Positions 17,511-26,679 of a stretch of DNA of 64,000 nt are shown piece after piece; the stretch's first letter is position 1; the number at the start of each line of letters is the position of its first letter. The notes beneath the pieces were generated by a model that saw only the letters and a list, made by a program, of their open reading frames with translations, was not told the origin of the DNA and did not search any database. The DNA is taken from the NCBI RefSeq assembly GCF_000473325.1, contig NZ_KI421513.1, positions 2,241,217-2,305,216 of the forward strand, in the 5' to 3' direction. The position numbers and the translations under genes are program-made. Origin of the DNA: Leisingera caerulea DSM 24564 (GTDB lineage: Bacteria; Pseudomonadota; Alphaproteobacteria; Rhodobacterales; Rhodobacteraceae).

Positions 17511-18461
17511 CTACTTGTACTCGAGAATCCCGCGCGCCGTGCCGCGCCAGCGGCGCCAGTAAAACTCCAGCGCACCGGTGGCCTCGGCGAATTTCCCAAG
17601 CACTGAAAACAGCGCCTGTTCTGTTCCCATGCGGCGGGAAAGGCGCAGAACCTGGGCCGGGTAGACCAGCGCTGCCAGCAGCAGGTACGGGCTGGCCAGC
17701 CCGGCGGCTGCAATGGCTGCGGGCAGCACCGCGCCCCAAGCCAGCGCGCGGCGGGTCTCGGCCACCCAGTGGCGCTCCGGCCCCGCGCCATGCAGCGCCG
17801 CACCTTCGGCAAAGGCGTGACCAGCACGGCGGCTGCGGTTCCACCACTGGCCAAAGCGCAGCATCTGCGCGTCATGCAGCGTCATTTCCGCATCAAGCCG
17901 CCAGACCTGCCAGCCTGCCCGCCGCAGCCGCAGGCACAGTTCCGGCTCCTCGCCGGCAATCAGGCCCTCGCGGTAGCCGCCCGCGGTATAAACCGCGGCC
18001 ACCCGCATCATTGCATCACCGCCGCAGGCTGTGGCCTCGCCGACAGGTGTGTTCCACTCCGCGTCGCACAGCCGGTTATAGACTGATGCCTCCGGAAACC
18101 GCTCCCGCCGCCGTCCGCAAACTGCCGCAGCGCGGGGATGCGTCTGCATAAAGTCCGCCGCGGCGCCGATCCAGCCGGGGTCCAGCTCGCAATCGCCATC
18201 CGCAAACTGCACCAGCTCAATTCCGCTGCTGAGGGCCGCCAGCCCGGCGTTGCGGGCGCGCGCCGCGGTGAAGGGGCGGCTCAGGTCCAGGTCCACGACC
18301 TCAGCCCCCAGGTCCCGTGCCGCCGCAGCCGAGCCATCGGTTGAGCCGCTGTCCACATATATCAGCTGCTGCACTTGGCCTTGCAGGGAGCGCAGGCAGC
18401 GGATCAGGCGTTCGCCTTCGTTGCGGCCGATCACCACCGCGGCGATGGCCGGGGCGCTCAT
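17511..18461 (-). CDS. glycosyltransferase family 2
   Basis: 316 residues from the ATG at 18461, which overlaps the stop of the upstream gene (ATGA). The frame stays open further upstream, but the family-like sequence starts here (SAPAIAAVVIGRNEGERL). GT-A landmarks: VDSGSTDGS at about 36-44, FADGDCELDPGW near 85-96, CGGDAMM, and EEPELCLRLRRAGW. One or two hydrophobic stretches near the C-terminus (LPAAIAAAGL, YLLLAALVY) suggest membrane association. Probably adds a sugar to a lipid-linked surface glycan. Confidence 0.87.
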   Translation of the reverse strand: MSAPAIAAVVIGRNEGERLIRCLRSLQGQVQQLIYVDSGSTDGSAAAARDLGAEVVDLDLSRPFTAARARNAGLAALSSGIELVQFADGDCELDPGWIGAAADFMQTHPRAAAVCGRRRERFPEASVYNRLCDAEWNTPVGEATACGGDAMMRVAAVYTAGGYREGLIAGEEPELCLRLRRAGWQVWRLDAEMTLHDAQMLRFGQWWNRSRRAGHAFAEGAALHGAGPERHWVAETRRALAWGAVLPAAIAAAGLASPYLLLAALVYPAQVLRLSRRMGTEQALFSVLGKFAEATGALEFYWRRWRGTARGILEYK

Positions 18462-19600
18462 GCGCCGGCTCCGGCCAAGTGAGTGCTGTAACCCGGTGCG
18501 CGGCGCAGGAAGCCAATGCGCTGGAGATCGGCGATGCTGGCGTCCGCCAGCGCCGCTTCGGACCACAGGCTCAGCTCCGGCTGCGCTTGCATCGCATCGC
18601 TGCGCAGCCTGTCTTCGCCATGTTGCGAGACGGCCTCGGTCCGGGTCTGCAAATCGCGCGCCAGGCTGTCGCCGGCAAACTTGTAGTGGCGGATCAGCCC
18701 TTCAACCTCCGCCACCGCCACCCCGGCAGAGACATGCGGATGCACTGCCGCCTGCACGGCGGGACCGTTGAATACCAGCGGGTGCTTGCTGAGGCAGCAG
18801 CGCTCGCCGAAGACCTTGCCGCGCACCCCGCCGAACAGCATCCTCGCACCGCCCGGCGGCAGAGCGTTCTGGCGCAGGTAATAGGCAAGCCCGGTGTCCT
18901 CGGTGCCATAGTCCAGCGCCTGCACCGTGCTGACGTCGCAATAGCGGAAAGCCTTGACCGCTTCTGCATAGCTCAGCCCGCAGGCCGCTGCCAGCGGGCC
19001 CTTCGGGAACATCTCCAGCATCTGCGCCTGCAGCGCGGTGCAGCCCTGCTGCGCCAAATAGCCGGTCAGACCTTGAAGTCCCGCCGTGCCGCTGCCCTCG
19101 AAATCCAGCAGCTCGTCCATATCGGCAAACAGGCACCAGCGGTCGCGGCCATACCGGTTGGCGGCATAGGCGCGCAGGCTGTTTTCGAACTCCAGCCAGG
19201 GCAGGGCAGAGCGCAGAACTGCGGTGCCCGGCTCCTGCCGGATGCGGTCCACCGTGCCGTCGGCAGAGCCATTGTCGACAAACACAAAACAGGAGACGCC
19301 AAGCCGCCGGTAATGCTCAAAAAACACATCGAGATAATAGCCGCCGTCCCGCACCAGCGCGATCAGCACCACCTCCTGCGGAGCGGCAAAGCGCTGGGCG
19401 GGCCCATGCAGATGGCGCAGCGACCGGTGCAGCCTTGCCTGGTGCAGGGCGTCTTGCGCCATCCGCCCGGCGCGGGCCGCCAGCCTGTGGCCGAATGATC
19501 TGTGCACGCGGGGCTCCGTCTTGCGCCTGCCGGGAATATCGCAGTCAACCTGCAAGGTTCCGCCGGCCGCTGCAAGCGCTGCCTGCGCGCTCAGTTGCAA
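18458..19600 (-). CDS. glycosyltransferase family 2 (Glyco_tranf_2_4-like)
   Basis: 380 residues from a TTG at 19600; an ATG at 19462 is an alternative. The core begins near residue 75 with VVLIALVRDGGYYLDVFFEHYRR and FVDNGSADGT, and continues with LFADMDELLDF, the DxD-type metal-binding motif of the group. The middle has LSKHPLVFNGP and the segment HPHVSAGVAVAEVEGLIRHYKF. It is translationally coupled to the next glycosyltransferase by a 4-bp overlap. A role in surface polysaccharide assembly is inferred from neighbours. Confidence 0.8.
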   Translation of the reverse strand: MQLSAQAALAAAGGTLQVDCDIPGRRKTEPRVHRSFGHRLAARAGRMAQDALHQARLHRSLRHLHGPAQRFAAPQEVVLIALVRDGGYYLDVFFEHYRRLGVSCFVFVDNGSADGTVDRIRQEPGTAVLRSALPWLEFENSLRAYAANRYGRDRWCLFADMDELLDFEGSGTAGLQGLTGYLAQQGCTALQAQMLEMFPKGPLAAACGLSYAEAVKAFRYCDVSTVQALDYGTEDTGLAYYLRQNALPPGGARMLFGGVRGKVFGERCCLSKHPLVFNGPAVQAAVHPHVSAGVAVAEVEGLIRHYKFAGDSLARDLQTRTEAVSQHGEDRLRSDAMQAQPELSLWSEAALADASIADLQRIGFLRRAPGYSTHLAGAGA

Positions 19601-19719
19601 ATGCGGCTGGATTGCTGCACTTGCTGCGCCGGTGCATGACCGGAACAGACCTCAGCAGATGGCGGCTGAGCCGGCTTTTCCGGCCGACGGCCGGCTGTCC
19701 GAGTGCAGCCGCTTCACCG

Positions 19720-22700
19720 TCAGTAGTCGCGCTTGAAGAACAGCCCGAACCCGGTCTCGCCTTCGCTGTCCACAGTGCCTTGAACCGTCAGGCTTTTGGT
19801 CACATCCAGATTGATGCTCAGCTCGCTGTCGCCGCGGGTGTTGACGTTGAAATCGGTATAGACGTTCTCTGCCACATAGCCGCCCAGCCCCAGTTGGCCT
19901 GCGCCCAGATTGTCGGCGCCAATGTCGACCGTGTCTGCGCCGGTGGCCTGACGCACCTTGCTCTGTGCACCGCCGCCGCGCCCGCTGAGCGTCAGCGCCG
20001 AACCGGCCAGCCGGGCCAGCGCCAGCGGCGAGATGTCCTCGATATTGTCGCCGAACAGCAGCAGCGCCAGCGCCTCCTCGGAGGGGCGCGGCGGTTCGGA
20101 TGTCACCTTGATCTCCGGTGCATCGACCCGGCCGGAAATCTCCAGCGTGGCGGTGCCTTCTTCGGTGGCGGCAGTGGATTTGAACTCCAGGTAGGGTTTC
20201 AGATCGCCCAGGAGCGTGATCCGCCCCTCATCCAGCTCCAGCCGCCGGCCCAGGATGTCAAAGGTGCCGCGGATCAGGCTGATCTGGCCCGAGGGCGACA
20301 GCCGCGCAGTGGTGCCGCGCAGGCGGATGTCGCCGCCCAGCTCCGCCCGCAGGCCGCGGCCGCGGGCAAACACCCGGGAGGGGGCGCTGATCAGGATGTC
20401 CAGTTCGGTTCTGGCCGAGCCGCCCCCGCTGCCGCCGTTGTTGCCGGTCAGCCCGGCCCGCGCCAGGGTCCGGCGCACGTCGCGCGGCGCGTTCACATGG
20501 CGGATCGGCGGGATTGGCGCTGCCGAGACCGAGCCGCCGGCGGTGTTGAGGTTGATATTGGTCTCGCCCACATTGATCTGCCCTTCAATCCGCTTGTCGC
20601 CCGCCATTGCGCCTGACAGAGCCAGGCTGCCGTTCAGCAGCGTCTCGTAAGACAGGTTGTCGGTCACCACCAGATCGCCGATGGCAATCTGCAGGTTGCT
20701 GCTGAAGGGCGGGCGCATCGCCACCGGGCCGCTGATCCGCAGGGTGCCGCCGTCGCGGCCGCGGGCCGAGGCCTGCACCTGCGCGCTGGAGCGGGCAAAG
20801 GAGACCGTGGCATTGATGTCATCCAGCCGCTGCGCCGCAGCCGGGATCGCCAGCGAGGCGCCGGGGACCGACACGGTGCCGCTCAGGGAGTCCAGCGCCG
20901 GTTCCCCACGCAGGGCCAAATCGAAATTCGCAGGCCCCTGCAAAAGGTTGGGAGAGATGAACGGGTTCATCCCCTCCAGCCGCAGGGTGCCTTTGGCGGT
21001 CACATCCGCGGTGCCCTCAGCCTCGTTCCAGCTGCCCGCGATGCGGCTGTCTATGCCTGCGGGGCCGCTGGCGGTGCTGTCCACCGTCCAGGTGCCGTTG
21101 CGGCGGGCGGCGGTGCCCTTGGCGGCCAGCCGGCCGGCCAGATCCGGCACCAGCTGCTGCAGCCGGCCGATGGCGCCGTCAAACCGCAGATCGGTGTCGC
21201 CGTTGCTCTCGGCAAAGCGTCCTTCGGTCTTTACCGCCAGGTCCGCCGGACCATCCGCCCTGGCGGCGATCTGCCACTCGCCGTTGCGCCGCTCCGCGGT
21301 GCCTTCCGCCGTGAGACGGCCCGCCAGTTCCGGCACGAACCGCTCCAGCTCGTTAAAGGCGGCTTCAAAGTCGAAATCGGCATCGCCTTCCAGCGTGACC
21401 GACCCGTCCAGCCGGGCGCTGGAGGAATGCGGGCCGGTGAGCTCCGCCACGCCATCAAACCGCCTGCCAGTGCGGGTGAGGGTGGTGGCCAGCTCTAGTG
21501 TCCCGGGCGCTTGCGGCAGCAGCACCTCCACCTTGGTCAGCCGGGCGGTGATCTCCATCTGGCCGGACTGGTTGTTCAGCGTGCCGGCTGCGGAGGCTTC
21601 CAGCGCGCTGCCGTCCAGTTCGAACGTGTCCACAGTAATGCCGACCTCGTCCCGCGACGCCTTGAGCGCCAGCGTGGTGGTGCCCGCCAGCAGCTCATCC
21701 GCCTTGGCAATCCCGGCAGATAGATTCTCGGCGGTGAGATCCAGATCGGTGTCAAACGCACCGGACAGCGGCGTGAAGGAGCCCTGCACGTCCGCGCGCA
21801 CCGTGCCGCCGAGGGGCCGCCCGGCCAGGTCCGAGAAGCGCGCCAGTTCCGATGCCTCCGCGGTCAGGTCCGCGGTGATCTTCAGCCCCTCTTCCAGCCC
21901 ATCCAGAGTAACATCGCCCGCCGCCTGGTAATCGGTGCCGCGCAGTTCCATATCCGTGATCCGCAGCGCGCCGGGGCCTTGGGTGCTGAGCGTGCCGTCA
22001 AAGCGGATATCGTTGCCGGTGGCCTTGGCCAGCGCCGGGTCGCGCGGCTGGAACCCGCTGAGCGCGGCCGACAGCCGCCCCTCCAGCGCAAAGCCGCTGC
22101 TTTGGTCCAGCGTGCCGCGGCCGGTAACTTCGGCCTGATCGACCAGTGCGCCCGGATGGCTCAACTGGTTCAGGACTCCGTCCAGGGTCCAGTTGCCGTC
22201 CGACCGCTTGCGCAGCTGCAGATCCGCCGCCGCCAGCGTGGTCTGTCCGCCGCCAACCGGCAGCGTGACTGCGGCCTGGCCCGGCGGCGGTGTGATCGCG
22301 GCCTTCAGGTTGGCGGTGTCCAGCCGCCCGCCCGCCGCCAGCGCCGCGGCGCCGCTCACCTGCAGCGCCCGGGTGCGCAGGACAAGCGTGTCCAGCGCAA
22401 CCGCGCCGCTGCCGTCGCGCGTGCCCTTCACGTTCAACCGCAGGCCGGGACCGAAGAACGGCCGGTGCACCGGCGGCAGCAGCACGTCGATATTGCCGCC
22501 CAGGCTGGCGGAAAAACGGATGTCGCGCGGGCTCTCCGGCGCCGCATCGGCAGGCAAGGGCTGGGCCGCCAGCACCACCTCGCCTGCCAGCCGCTCCGCC
22601 CCGTTGGCGCTGAAGCTGATATCGGCGGTGAAGTCCGTGACCGGGCCGCTGCCCTTGGCGGTCAGCTGCAAATCCGGGTTGCCCGGCAGGTCCAGGCTGC

Positions 22701-23349
22701 GCGAGATCAGCCCGCCCGCGGCCTCGTCCGCGGTCAGGTCCAGAGTGATCTGCTGGGTGTCGTTGGCATAGCCCGCCTCCAGCCGCAGATGGTCGCCGGG
22801 CTTGTCCAGCCGCACCGCCTCCAGCTTGGTGTCCAGCGCGCCGTCCGCCAGTTGCAGCGACCCCTCGACCCTGAGGCTGGCGGCGGTGCCCGCCAGCGCT
22901 TCGCCCAGCTCGATCCGCTCCGCTTTAATCTGGCCCAACTCAATCGCCACCGGCAGCTCCGGCAGCGTGAAGGGTGTGGCCGCCGCCTCCGGCAGCTCCG
23001 GGTCCGGCGGCAGCGGCTCGGGCGCGCGCTCCACCGCGATGCGCTCTGCCGACAGTTCATTGACCGAGAACCGTCCGCGCAAAAGCGCCAGGCGGTTCCA
23101 GTCCAGCGCCGCGCCTTCGATTGTCAGCCAGATGCCTTGCTCGTCCGCCACCGTGATCTTGCTGATCGTGGCCTCGGAGGAAAACGCCCCCTGCAGCCCG
23201 CTGACGCTGATATAGCGGCTGTCACCGGACAGCGTATCCTCCAGGAAATCGACCAGCAGCCCGCCGGCATCCTCTTCCGTTGTGTCCTGCGCCGTCAGCG
23301 GCACTGCGGTTAGGCCCAGGGCCAGGCTATAGGCAAGTAACTGTCTCAA
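19720..23349 (-). CDS. tamB: TamB, translocation and assembly module subunit
   Basis: 1209 residues. Works with TamA to insert outer-membrane proteins or move lipids; TamB spans the periplasm from the inner membrane. An N-terminal hydrophobic signal/anchor is followed by a long low-complexity beta-rich region of repeated strands and then the conserved TamB/DUF490 C-terminal part, ending FGLFFKRDY with an aromatic last residue. The start codon is TTG and overlaps the tamA stop (TTGA), so translation is probably coupled. An inverted repeat (CCGGCC, GTC, GGCCGG) lies just past its stop. Confidence 0.93.
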   Translation of the reverse strand: MRQLLAYSLALGLTAVPLTAQDTTEEDAGGLLVDFLEDTLSGDSRYISVSGLQGAFSSEATISKITVADEQGIWLTIEGAALDWNRLALLRGRFSVNELSAERIAVERAPEPLPPDPELPEAAATPFTLPELPVAIELGQIKAERIELGEALAGTAASLRVEGSLQLADGALDTKLEAVRLDKPGDHLRLEAGYANDTQQITLDLTADEAAGGLISRSLDLPGNPDLQLTAKGSGPVTDFTADISFSANGAERLAGEVVLAAQPLPADAAPESPRDIRFSASLGGNIDVLLPPVHRPFFGPGLRLNVKGTRDGSGAVALDTLVLRTRALQVSGAAALAAGGRLDTANLKAAITPPPGQAAVTLPVGGGQTTLAAADLQLRKRSDGNWTLDGVLNQLSHPGALVDQAEVTGRGTLDQSSGFALEGRLSAALSGFQPRDPALAKATGNDIRFDGTLSTQGPGALRITDMELRGTDYQAAGDVTLDGLEEGLKITADLTAEASELARFSDLAGRPLGGTVRADVQGSFTPLSGAFDTDLDLTAENLSAGIAKADELLAGTTTLALKASRDEVGITVDTFELDGSALEASAAGTLNNQSGQMEITARLTKVEVLLPQAPGTLELATTLTRTGRRFDGVAELTGPHSSSARLDGSVTLEGDADFDFEAAFNELERFVPELAGRLTAEGTAERRNGEWQIAARADGPADLAVKTEGRFAESNGDTDLRFDGAIGRLQQLVPDLAGRLAAKGTAARRNGTWTVDSTASGPAGIDSRIAGSWNEAEGTADVTAKGTLRLEGMNPFISPNLLQGPANFDLALRGEPALDSLSGTVSVPGASLAIPAAAQRLDDINATVSFARSSAQVQASARGRDGGTLRISGPVAMRPPFSSNLQIAIGDLVVTDNLSYETLLNGSLALSGAMAGDKRIEGQINVGETNINLNTAGGSVSAAPIPPIRHVNAPRDVRRTLARAGLTGNNGGSGGGSARTELDILISAPSRVFARGRGLRAELGGDIRLRGTTARLSPSGQISLIRGTFDILGRRLELDEGRITLLGDLKPYLEFKSTAATEEGTATLEISGRVDAPEIKVTSEPPRPSEEALALLLFGDNIEDISPLALARLAGSALTLSGRGGGAQSKVRQATGADTVDIGADNLGAGQLGLGGYVAENVYTDFNVNTRGDSELSINLDVTKSLTVQGTVDSEGETGFGLFFKRDY

Positions 23350-25148
23350 AACGCCTGTCCAATCCCGATATAAAATTGCAGACCGTCCTCGGACCCGCCA
23401 TCGACCGGATAGGCGAGGTCAAGCCGGATCGGCCCGATCCCCGCCACATCGTAGCGCAGCCCGATGCCGGCGCCGGCATGGCGGGCGGACGAGCCAGACA
23501 CAAAACTGTCCGCATCGACGAAACCGATGTCGTAAAAGCCCACCAGCGAGATCGTGTCGGTGACCTTGCCCCGCACCTCGCCCGACAGCGCCGCAAAGCT
23601 GCGCCCGCCGGCGGTGCCGCCGCCAACCGGGACGCCCAGCGACTGGTATTCATGGCCGCGCACCGTTCCCGCACCGCCGGAGAAGAACAGCAGGGTAGGG
23701 GAGATCTCGCTTAGGGACGGACCGGCGACAGAGCCCAGCTGCAGCCGCCCGGCCAGCACGATCCGGTCGTCCGCGCCCAAGCCCAAATAGGCCCGCCCGT
23801 CCGCCTCGATCTGCAGCCCGGACTTACTGCCGCCAAAACCGACGAAGGGCGTCGCGGTACCCTGCAGATAATACCCGCTGGCCGGGTTCACCCGGCTGTC
23901 GCGCCCGTCGTACTCCGCCCGCAAGCGGCCCGCGATATATTTGAACCGCCGCTGGCCGAACACGTCCTCGGCCAAGGTCGAGGACACCCCCAACGCGGCC
24001 TCGGCAAAGAATGTGTCGGAAAAGGTGCGCCGCACCCCGGCTGCGCCAAACACCTGGGTGGCCTTGTAATGCTCCTCGTCCAGCTGTTCAGCCTCGATGA
24101 GGTAGAAGATCAGGTCATCCGGCCCCAGCGCTGCGGGCCGGTCCAGCCGCACCGCCACACGCCCGTCGATGTCGTTGCTGCTGCCGATGCCGCTGAGCCG
24201 CGCCTCGATCCGCAGCTTCTCGGCGGCGCCGAACAAGTTGCGGTGCATCCAGCTGCCCGACAGCTCCACCCCGTCGGAGGAACTGATCTCGGCCCCGAAG
24301 GTCAGGCGGCGCGGCGGCAGGTCCTCGACCACTGCGGTGAAATCCAGGGTGCCGTCCGGGTTCGGCTGCTCTGCCTCGCGCAGCACCACGCTGGAAAACG
24401 TGCCGGTGCGGCGCAGCCGAGTGGCGGACTTGGCGATCAGGTCGGGGTGGAATTCCTCCCCCGCCGGGAAGCCCGCGATCTTGCGGATGGCCTCCTCGCG
24501 CACCCTTGTGTCGCCGGTCACGGTCATCCGGCCAAAACGCAGACGCGGGCCGGGGGCGAGCCGCAGCTGGGCATCCAGGCGGGCCTGCAGGTGATTGGCG
24601 GTGATCCGTTGCTCTGCCACTGTGGCTTTGGCGTGGCCGCTGCGCCGCCAGGCCCGCACGCCCGCAACCGCCGCATCGCGGATCGCACTGGTGCTGGCAG
24701 GCTGGCCGGGGGCGAATTCTTCGGGGAACTCAACGTCGCTCTGGCGGGGCAGCGGCGACAGTTCCGCCTTGCCGAAGGAAAACCGCGGGCCCGGCTGCAC
24801 GGTGATGTCTACTTTGCTGACGTTCTGCGGCGGGTTCAGCGGCTGGATCAGCGCCGCCTCGCGCCCGTCCAGGCGGATATTGACCACCGGCGCAAAATGG
24901 CCGGCGTCATACAGCACCTGCACCAGCGTCCGGTAATCCGACAGCGCCGCCGCCAGAAGCTCCTGGACGTTGGTTTCGCCGCTGGCCGCAACGGAGGCCG
25001 AGGCGCCGCGCAGCCGGTCCGCAAGGCCGGCATCGGCCCCGGGGGCCTGCAGCGTGGCGTCTGCGCCATAGGCGGCCGGCGGCAGCAAGGACAATAAGCT
25101 GAAGGCAAGGGCGCGCGCAGTCATGCGCGGGCGGAATGGAAAATTCAT
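23346..25148 (-). CDS. tamA: TamA, BamA-family outer-membrane assembly protein
   Basis: 600 residues from the ATG at 25148, which has GGGAGC upstream; the frame stays open further but has no signal peptide there. A signal peptide (FSLLSLLPPAAYGA) is followed by POTRA repeats, with the clearest motifs near residues 100-260 (LRFGRMTVTGDTRVREEAIRKI). A 16-strand beta-barrel region follows, with the VRGHEYQSLG motif typical of BamA/TamA and a last residue Phe. The pair with tamB in a 4-bp overlap confirms the assignment. Confidence 0.93.
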   Translation of the reverse strand: MNFPFRPRMTARALAFSLLSLLPPAAYGADATLQAPGADAGLADRLRGASASVAASGETNVQELLAAALSDYRTLVQVLYDAGHFAPVVNIRLDGREAALIQPLNPPQNVSKVDITVQPGPRFSFGKAELSPLPRQSDVEFPEEFAPGQPASTSAIRDAAVAGVRAWRRSGHAKATVAEQRITANHLQARLDAQLRLAPGPRLRFGRMTVTGDTRVREEAIRKIAGFPAGEEFHPDLIAKSATRLRRTGTFSSVVLREAEQPNPDGTLDFTAVVEDLPPRRLTFGAEISSSDGVELSGSWMHRNLFGAAEKLRIEARLSGIGSSNDIDGRVAVRLDRPAALGPDDLIFYLIEAEQLDEEHYKATQVFGAAGVRRTFSDTFFAEAALGVSSTLAEDVFGQRRFKYIAGRLRAEYDGRDSRVNPASGYYLQGTATPFVGFGGSKSGLQIEADGRAYLGLGADDRIVLAGRLQLGSVAGPSLSEISPTLLFFSGGAGTVRGHEYQSLGVPVGGGTAGGRSFAALSGEVRGKVTDTISLVGFYDIGFVDADSFVSGSSARHAGAGIGLRYDVAGIGPIRLDLAYPVDGGSEDGLQFYIGIGQAF

Positions 25149-25446
25149 GTCTGCTCCCGGCGGCGGGCGTAAAAATATCGGGCCAAGCAGCCCGGCAGGG
25201 CAGCAGGCGTCAGCGCTAAGACTAGCACGGGGAAATTGCGGGAGGGAACCTGCAAAGCGGCGGCATTCCGCCTGCCTCCGGGGGCGGCGGATTGCCGCGC
25301 ATCCGGGCCGCGGCGGGGCCGCCGCAGCACCAGCAGCCGCGGAGAGCGCGTCCGGCAAGAGCAACTTTTTGCCGCTTTGGCGTGAACACCGGAAAAATGA
25401 CCGTAAACGAGATTGGAAAGTGAAATATTAACTGTACTATTCGGTT

Positions 25447-25476
25447 CAGCTCCGGCAGGTGGACCTGCCGGAGCTG
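25447..25476. repeat. 30-bp palindrome with 14-bp arms
   Basis: CAGCTCCGGCAGGT is followed by GG and then its exact reverse complement. There is no T-run, so a simple intrinsic terminator is unlikely. It could be a regulator site or an RNA hairpin. Confidence 0.7.
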
Positions 25477-25545
25477 GCACTCATTAACAAGAACTACATC
25501 AGGTAACGCAGGCACAGCCACCACTCACATGCAGCCAGGCCTGCT

Positions 25546-25616
25546 GGAAATGATACCACGTGGATTATTGCTGTCCATATAATTGTCAGTCTGATAATTT
25601 CATGTGGTATCATTCC
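25546..25616. promoter_or_regulatory. long inverted repeat upstream of the winged-helix gene
   Basis: GGAAATGATACCACGTG (25546-25562) and CATGTGGTATCATTCC (25601-25616) are near-perfect inverted copies 38 bp apart. The left arm also carries a local CCACGTGG palindrome. It ends 60 bp before the start of the winged-helix gene, which would suit an autoregulatory operator with two bound dimers. Confidence 0.5.
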
Positions 25617-25676
25617 GCCCGGCCATGGCAGCGCCGGTGCTGAACCAGAAGGTTGAGTTTTCAAGGGGTAACAGTT

Positions 25677-25979
25677 TTGGATGCTTTAAAATCAATTTTT
25701 GAATTGCGCGACATGCTGTTCCAGATGGAGCGCGATATCGGGCTTGACCGGCTCAGCCCGGCGGAGCGGGACGTTCTGCTGGCGGCCCATGCGCTGACCA
25801 GCGCGCCGGGAGCGCCGGTGCAATCCGACCAGATCCGCAGCCACCGGCTGGTGCAGGGGATTGCTCAGGCCACCTATCACCGCACGCTGAAGTCGCTGCT
25901 GAACATGGGGCTGCTGGAGCGGGCTGGCGGCAGCCGGGCCAAGCATTATGTGGTGCGCTTCGATCCCGCTGCCGAGTGA
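25677..25979 (+). CDS. small winged-helix DNA-binding protein
   Basis: 100 residues from a TTG with AAGGGG eight bases upstream; the frame also opens at a TTG eight codons earlier without a ribosome-binding site. The sequence reads as one helical N-terminus (LFQMERDIGLDRLSPAERDVLLAAHAL) followed by a MarR-like winged helix (IRSHRLVQGIAQATYHRTLKSLLNMGLLERAGG) and a short wing (RAKHYVVRF). There is no dimerisation or sensor domain beyond this. Probably a transcriptional regulator; target unknown, though the inverted repeat just upstream is a candidate. Confidence 0.7.
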   Translation: MDALKSIFELRDMLFQMERDIGLDRLSPAERDVLLAAHALTSAPGAPVQSDQIRSHRLVQGIAQATYHRTLKSLLNMGLLERAGGSRAKHYVVRFDPAAE

Positions 25980-26043
25980 CTGTTTGCCGCCTGCGGCGCT
26001 GCATATGATTGCAGGTTCTGCGCCGTCTGGATAAACGGGCGGC

Positions 26044-26652
26044 ATGAGTCGATTTTACCAGTTGCTGTCCCCGGTGCAGGGGTTTGCGGTGATCACCGCT
26101 GTCTATGTCATCTGCCACGGCCTGACCGCTTGGGTGGTCACGCCGGTGCAGAACCTGTTTCTGCCGGAAATCACCGTCTTTGCCAGTCTGGCCTACCTGC
26201 CGCACGGGGTGCGGGTGCTGTGCGTCTGGCTGTTCGGCTGGAAAGCCGTTCTGCCGCTCGCCGCAGGCGCGCTTTTGTCGGAGCTGATGTTCACCGCGGC
26301 CGGCGTGCGGGAGCTGATGGAGCCGGTGCTGCTGCAATCCATCGGCGTCGGGGCGTTCTCAGTGTATGCGGCCTTTGAGATCGCTTGGCTGTTCGGCTGG
26401 GATCTGTATGCCGGTCAGTCGCGGCGGATTGCCTGGACCGGGCTGCTGGCCATCGGAGGGCTGGCGTCGGTCATCAACTCGCTGGGGCAGACGGTGGTGT
26501 TCTCGGGCCTGATTTTCCCCGACGATCAGCTGCCGGTGATGGCGGTTTACGCAGCCGGCGACCTGATCGGCCTAGCGATCTGCATGTTCGCCCTGATGCT
26601 TATTTTCCGCTGGCTGCGGCTGGCAGGACAGGGGCAAAGCCCGCAGGGATAG
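26044..26652 (+). CDS. integral membrane protein of unknown function
   Basis: 202 residues with about five to six hydrophobic segments (for example FAVITAVYVICHGLTAWVV, VLPLAAGALLSELMF, MAVYAAGDLIGLAICMFALM). I do not recognise a family; the layout is loosely like MASE-type or small-molecule sensor membrane domains. It follows the winged-helix gene by 64 bp on the same strand, so the two may be cotranscribed. It converges with GAPDH, with a 27-bp gap. Confidence 0.6.
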   Translation: MSRFYQLLSPVQGFAVITAVYVICHGLTAWVVTPVQNLFLPEITVFASLAYLPHGVRVLCVWLFGWKAVLPLAAGALLSELMFTAAGVRELMEPVLLQSIGVGAFSVYAAFEIAWLFGWDLYAGQSRRIAWTGLLAIGGLASVINSLGQTVVFSGLIFPDDQLPVMAVYAAGDLIGLAICMFALMLIFRWLRLAGQGQSPQG

Positions 26653-26679
26653 CCAGCCCGCGCTGTCTGCGGACGGTTC

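Larger units (their letters stand above)
25149..25676. other. 528-bp intergenic region with palindromes, no gene seen
   Basis: Lies between divergent tamA and a small winged-helix gene. Six-frame reading gives no ORF with a ribosome-binding site. The right half drops markedly in GC compared with its surroundings. It contains two striking inverted repeats, listed separately, and should hold promoters for both flanking genes. Confidence 0.6.

Noticed and set aside
25365..25530. Small protein gene around the 25447 palindrome
   Set aside because: The short frame ending near 25518 has no start codon or ribosome-binding site, and its apparent sequence follows from the palindrome.
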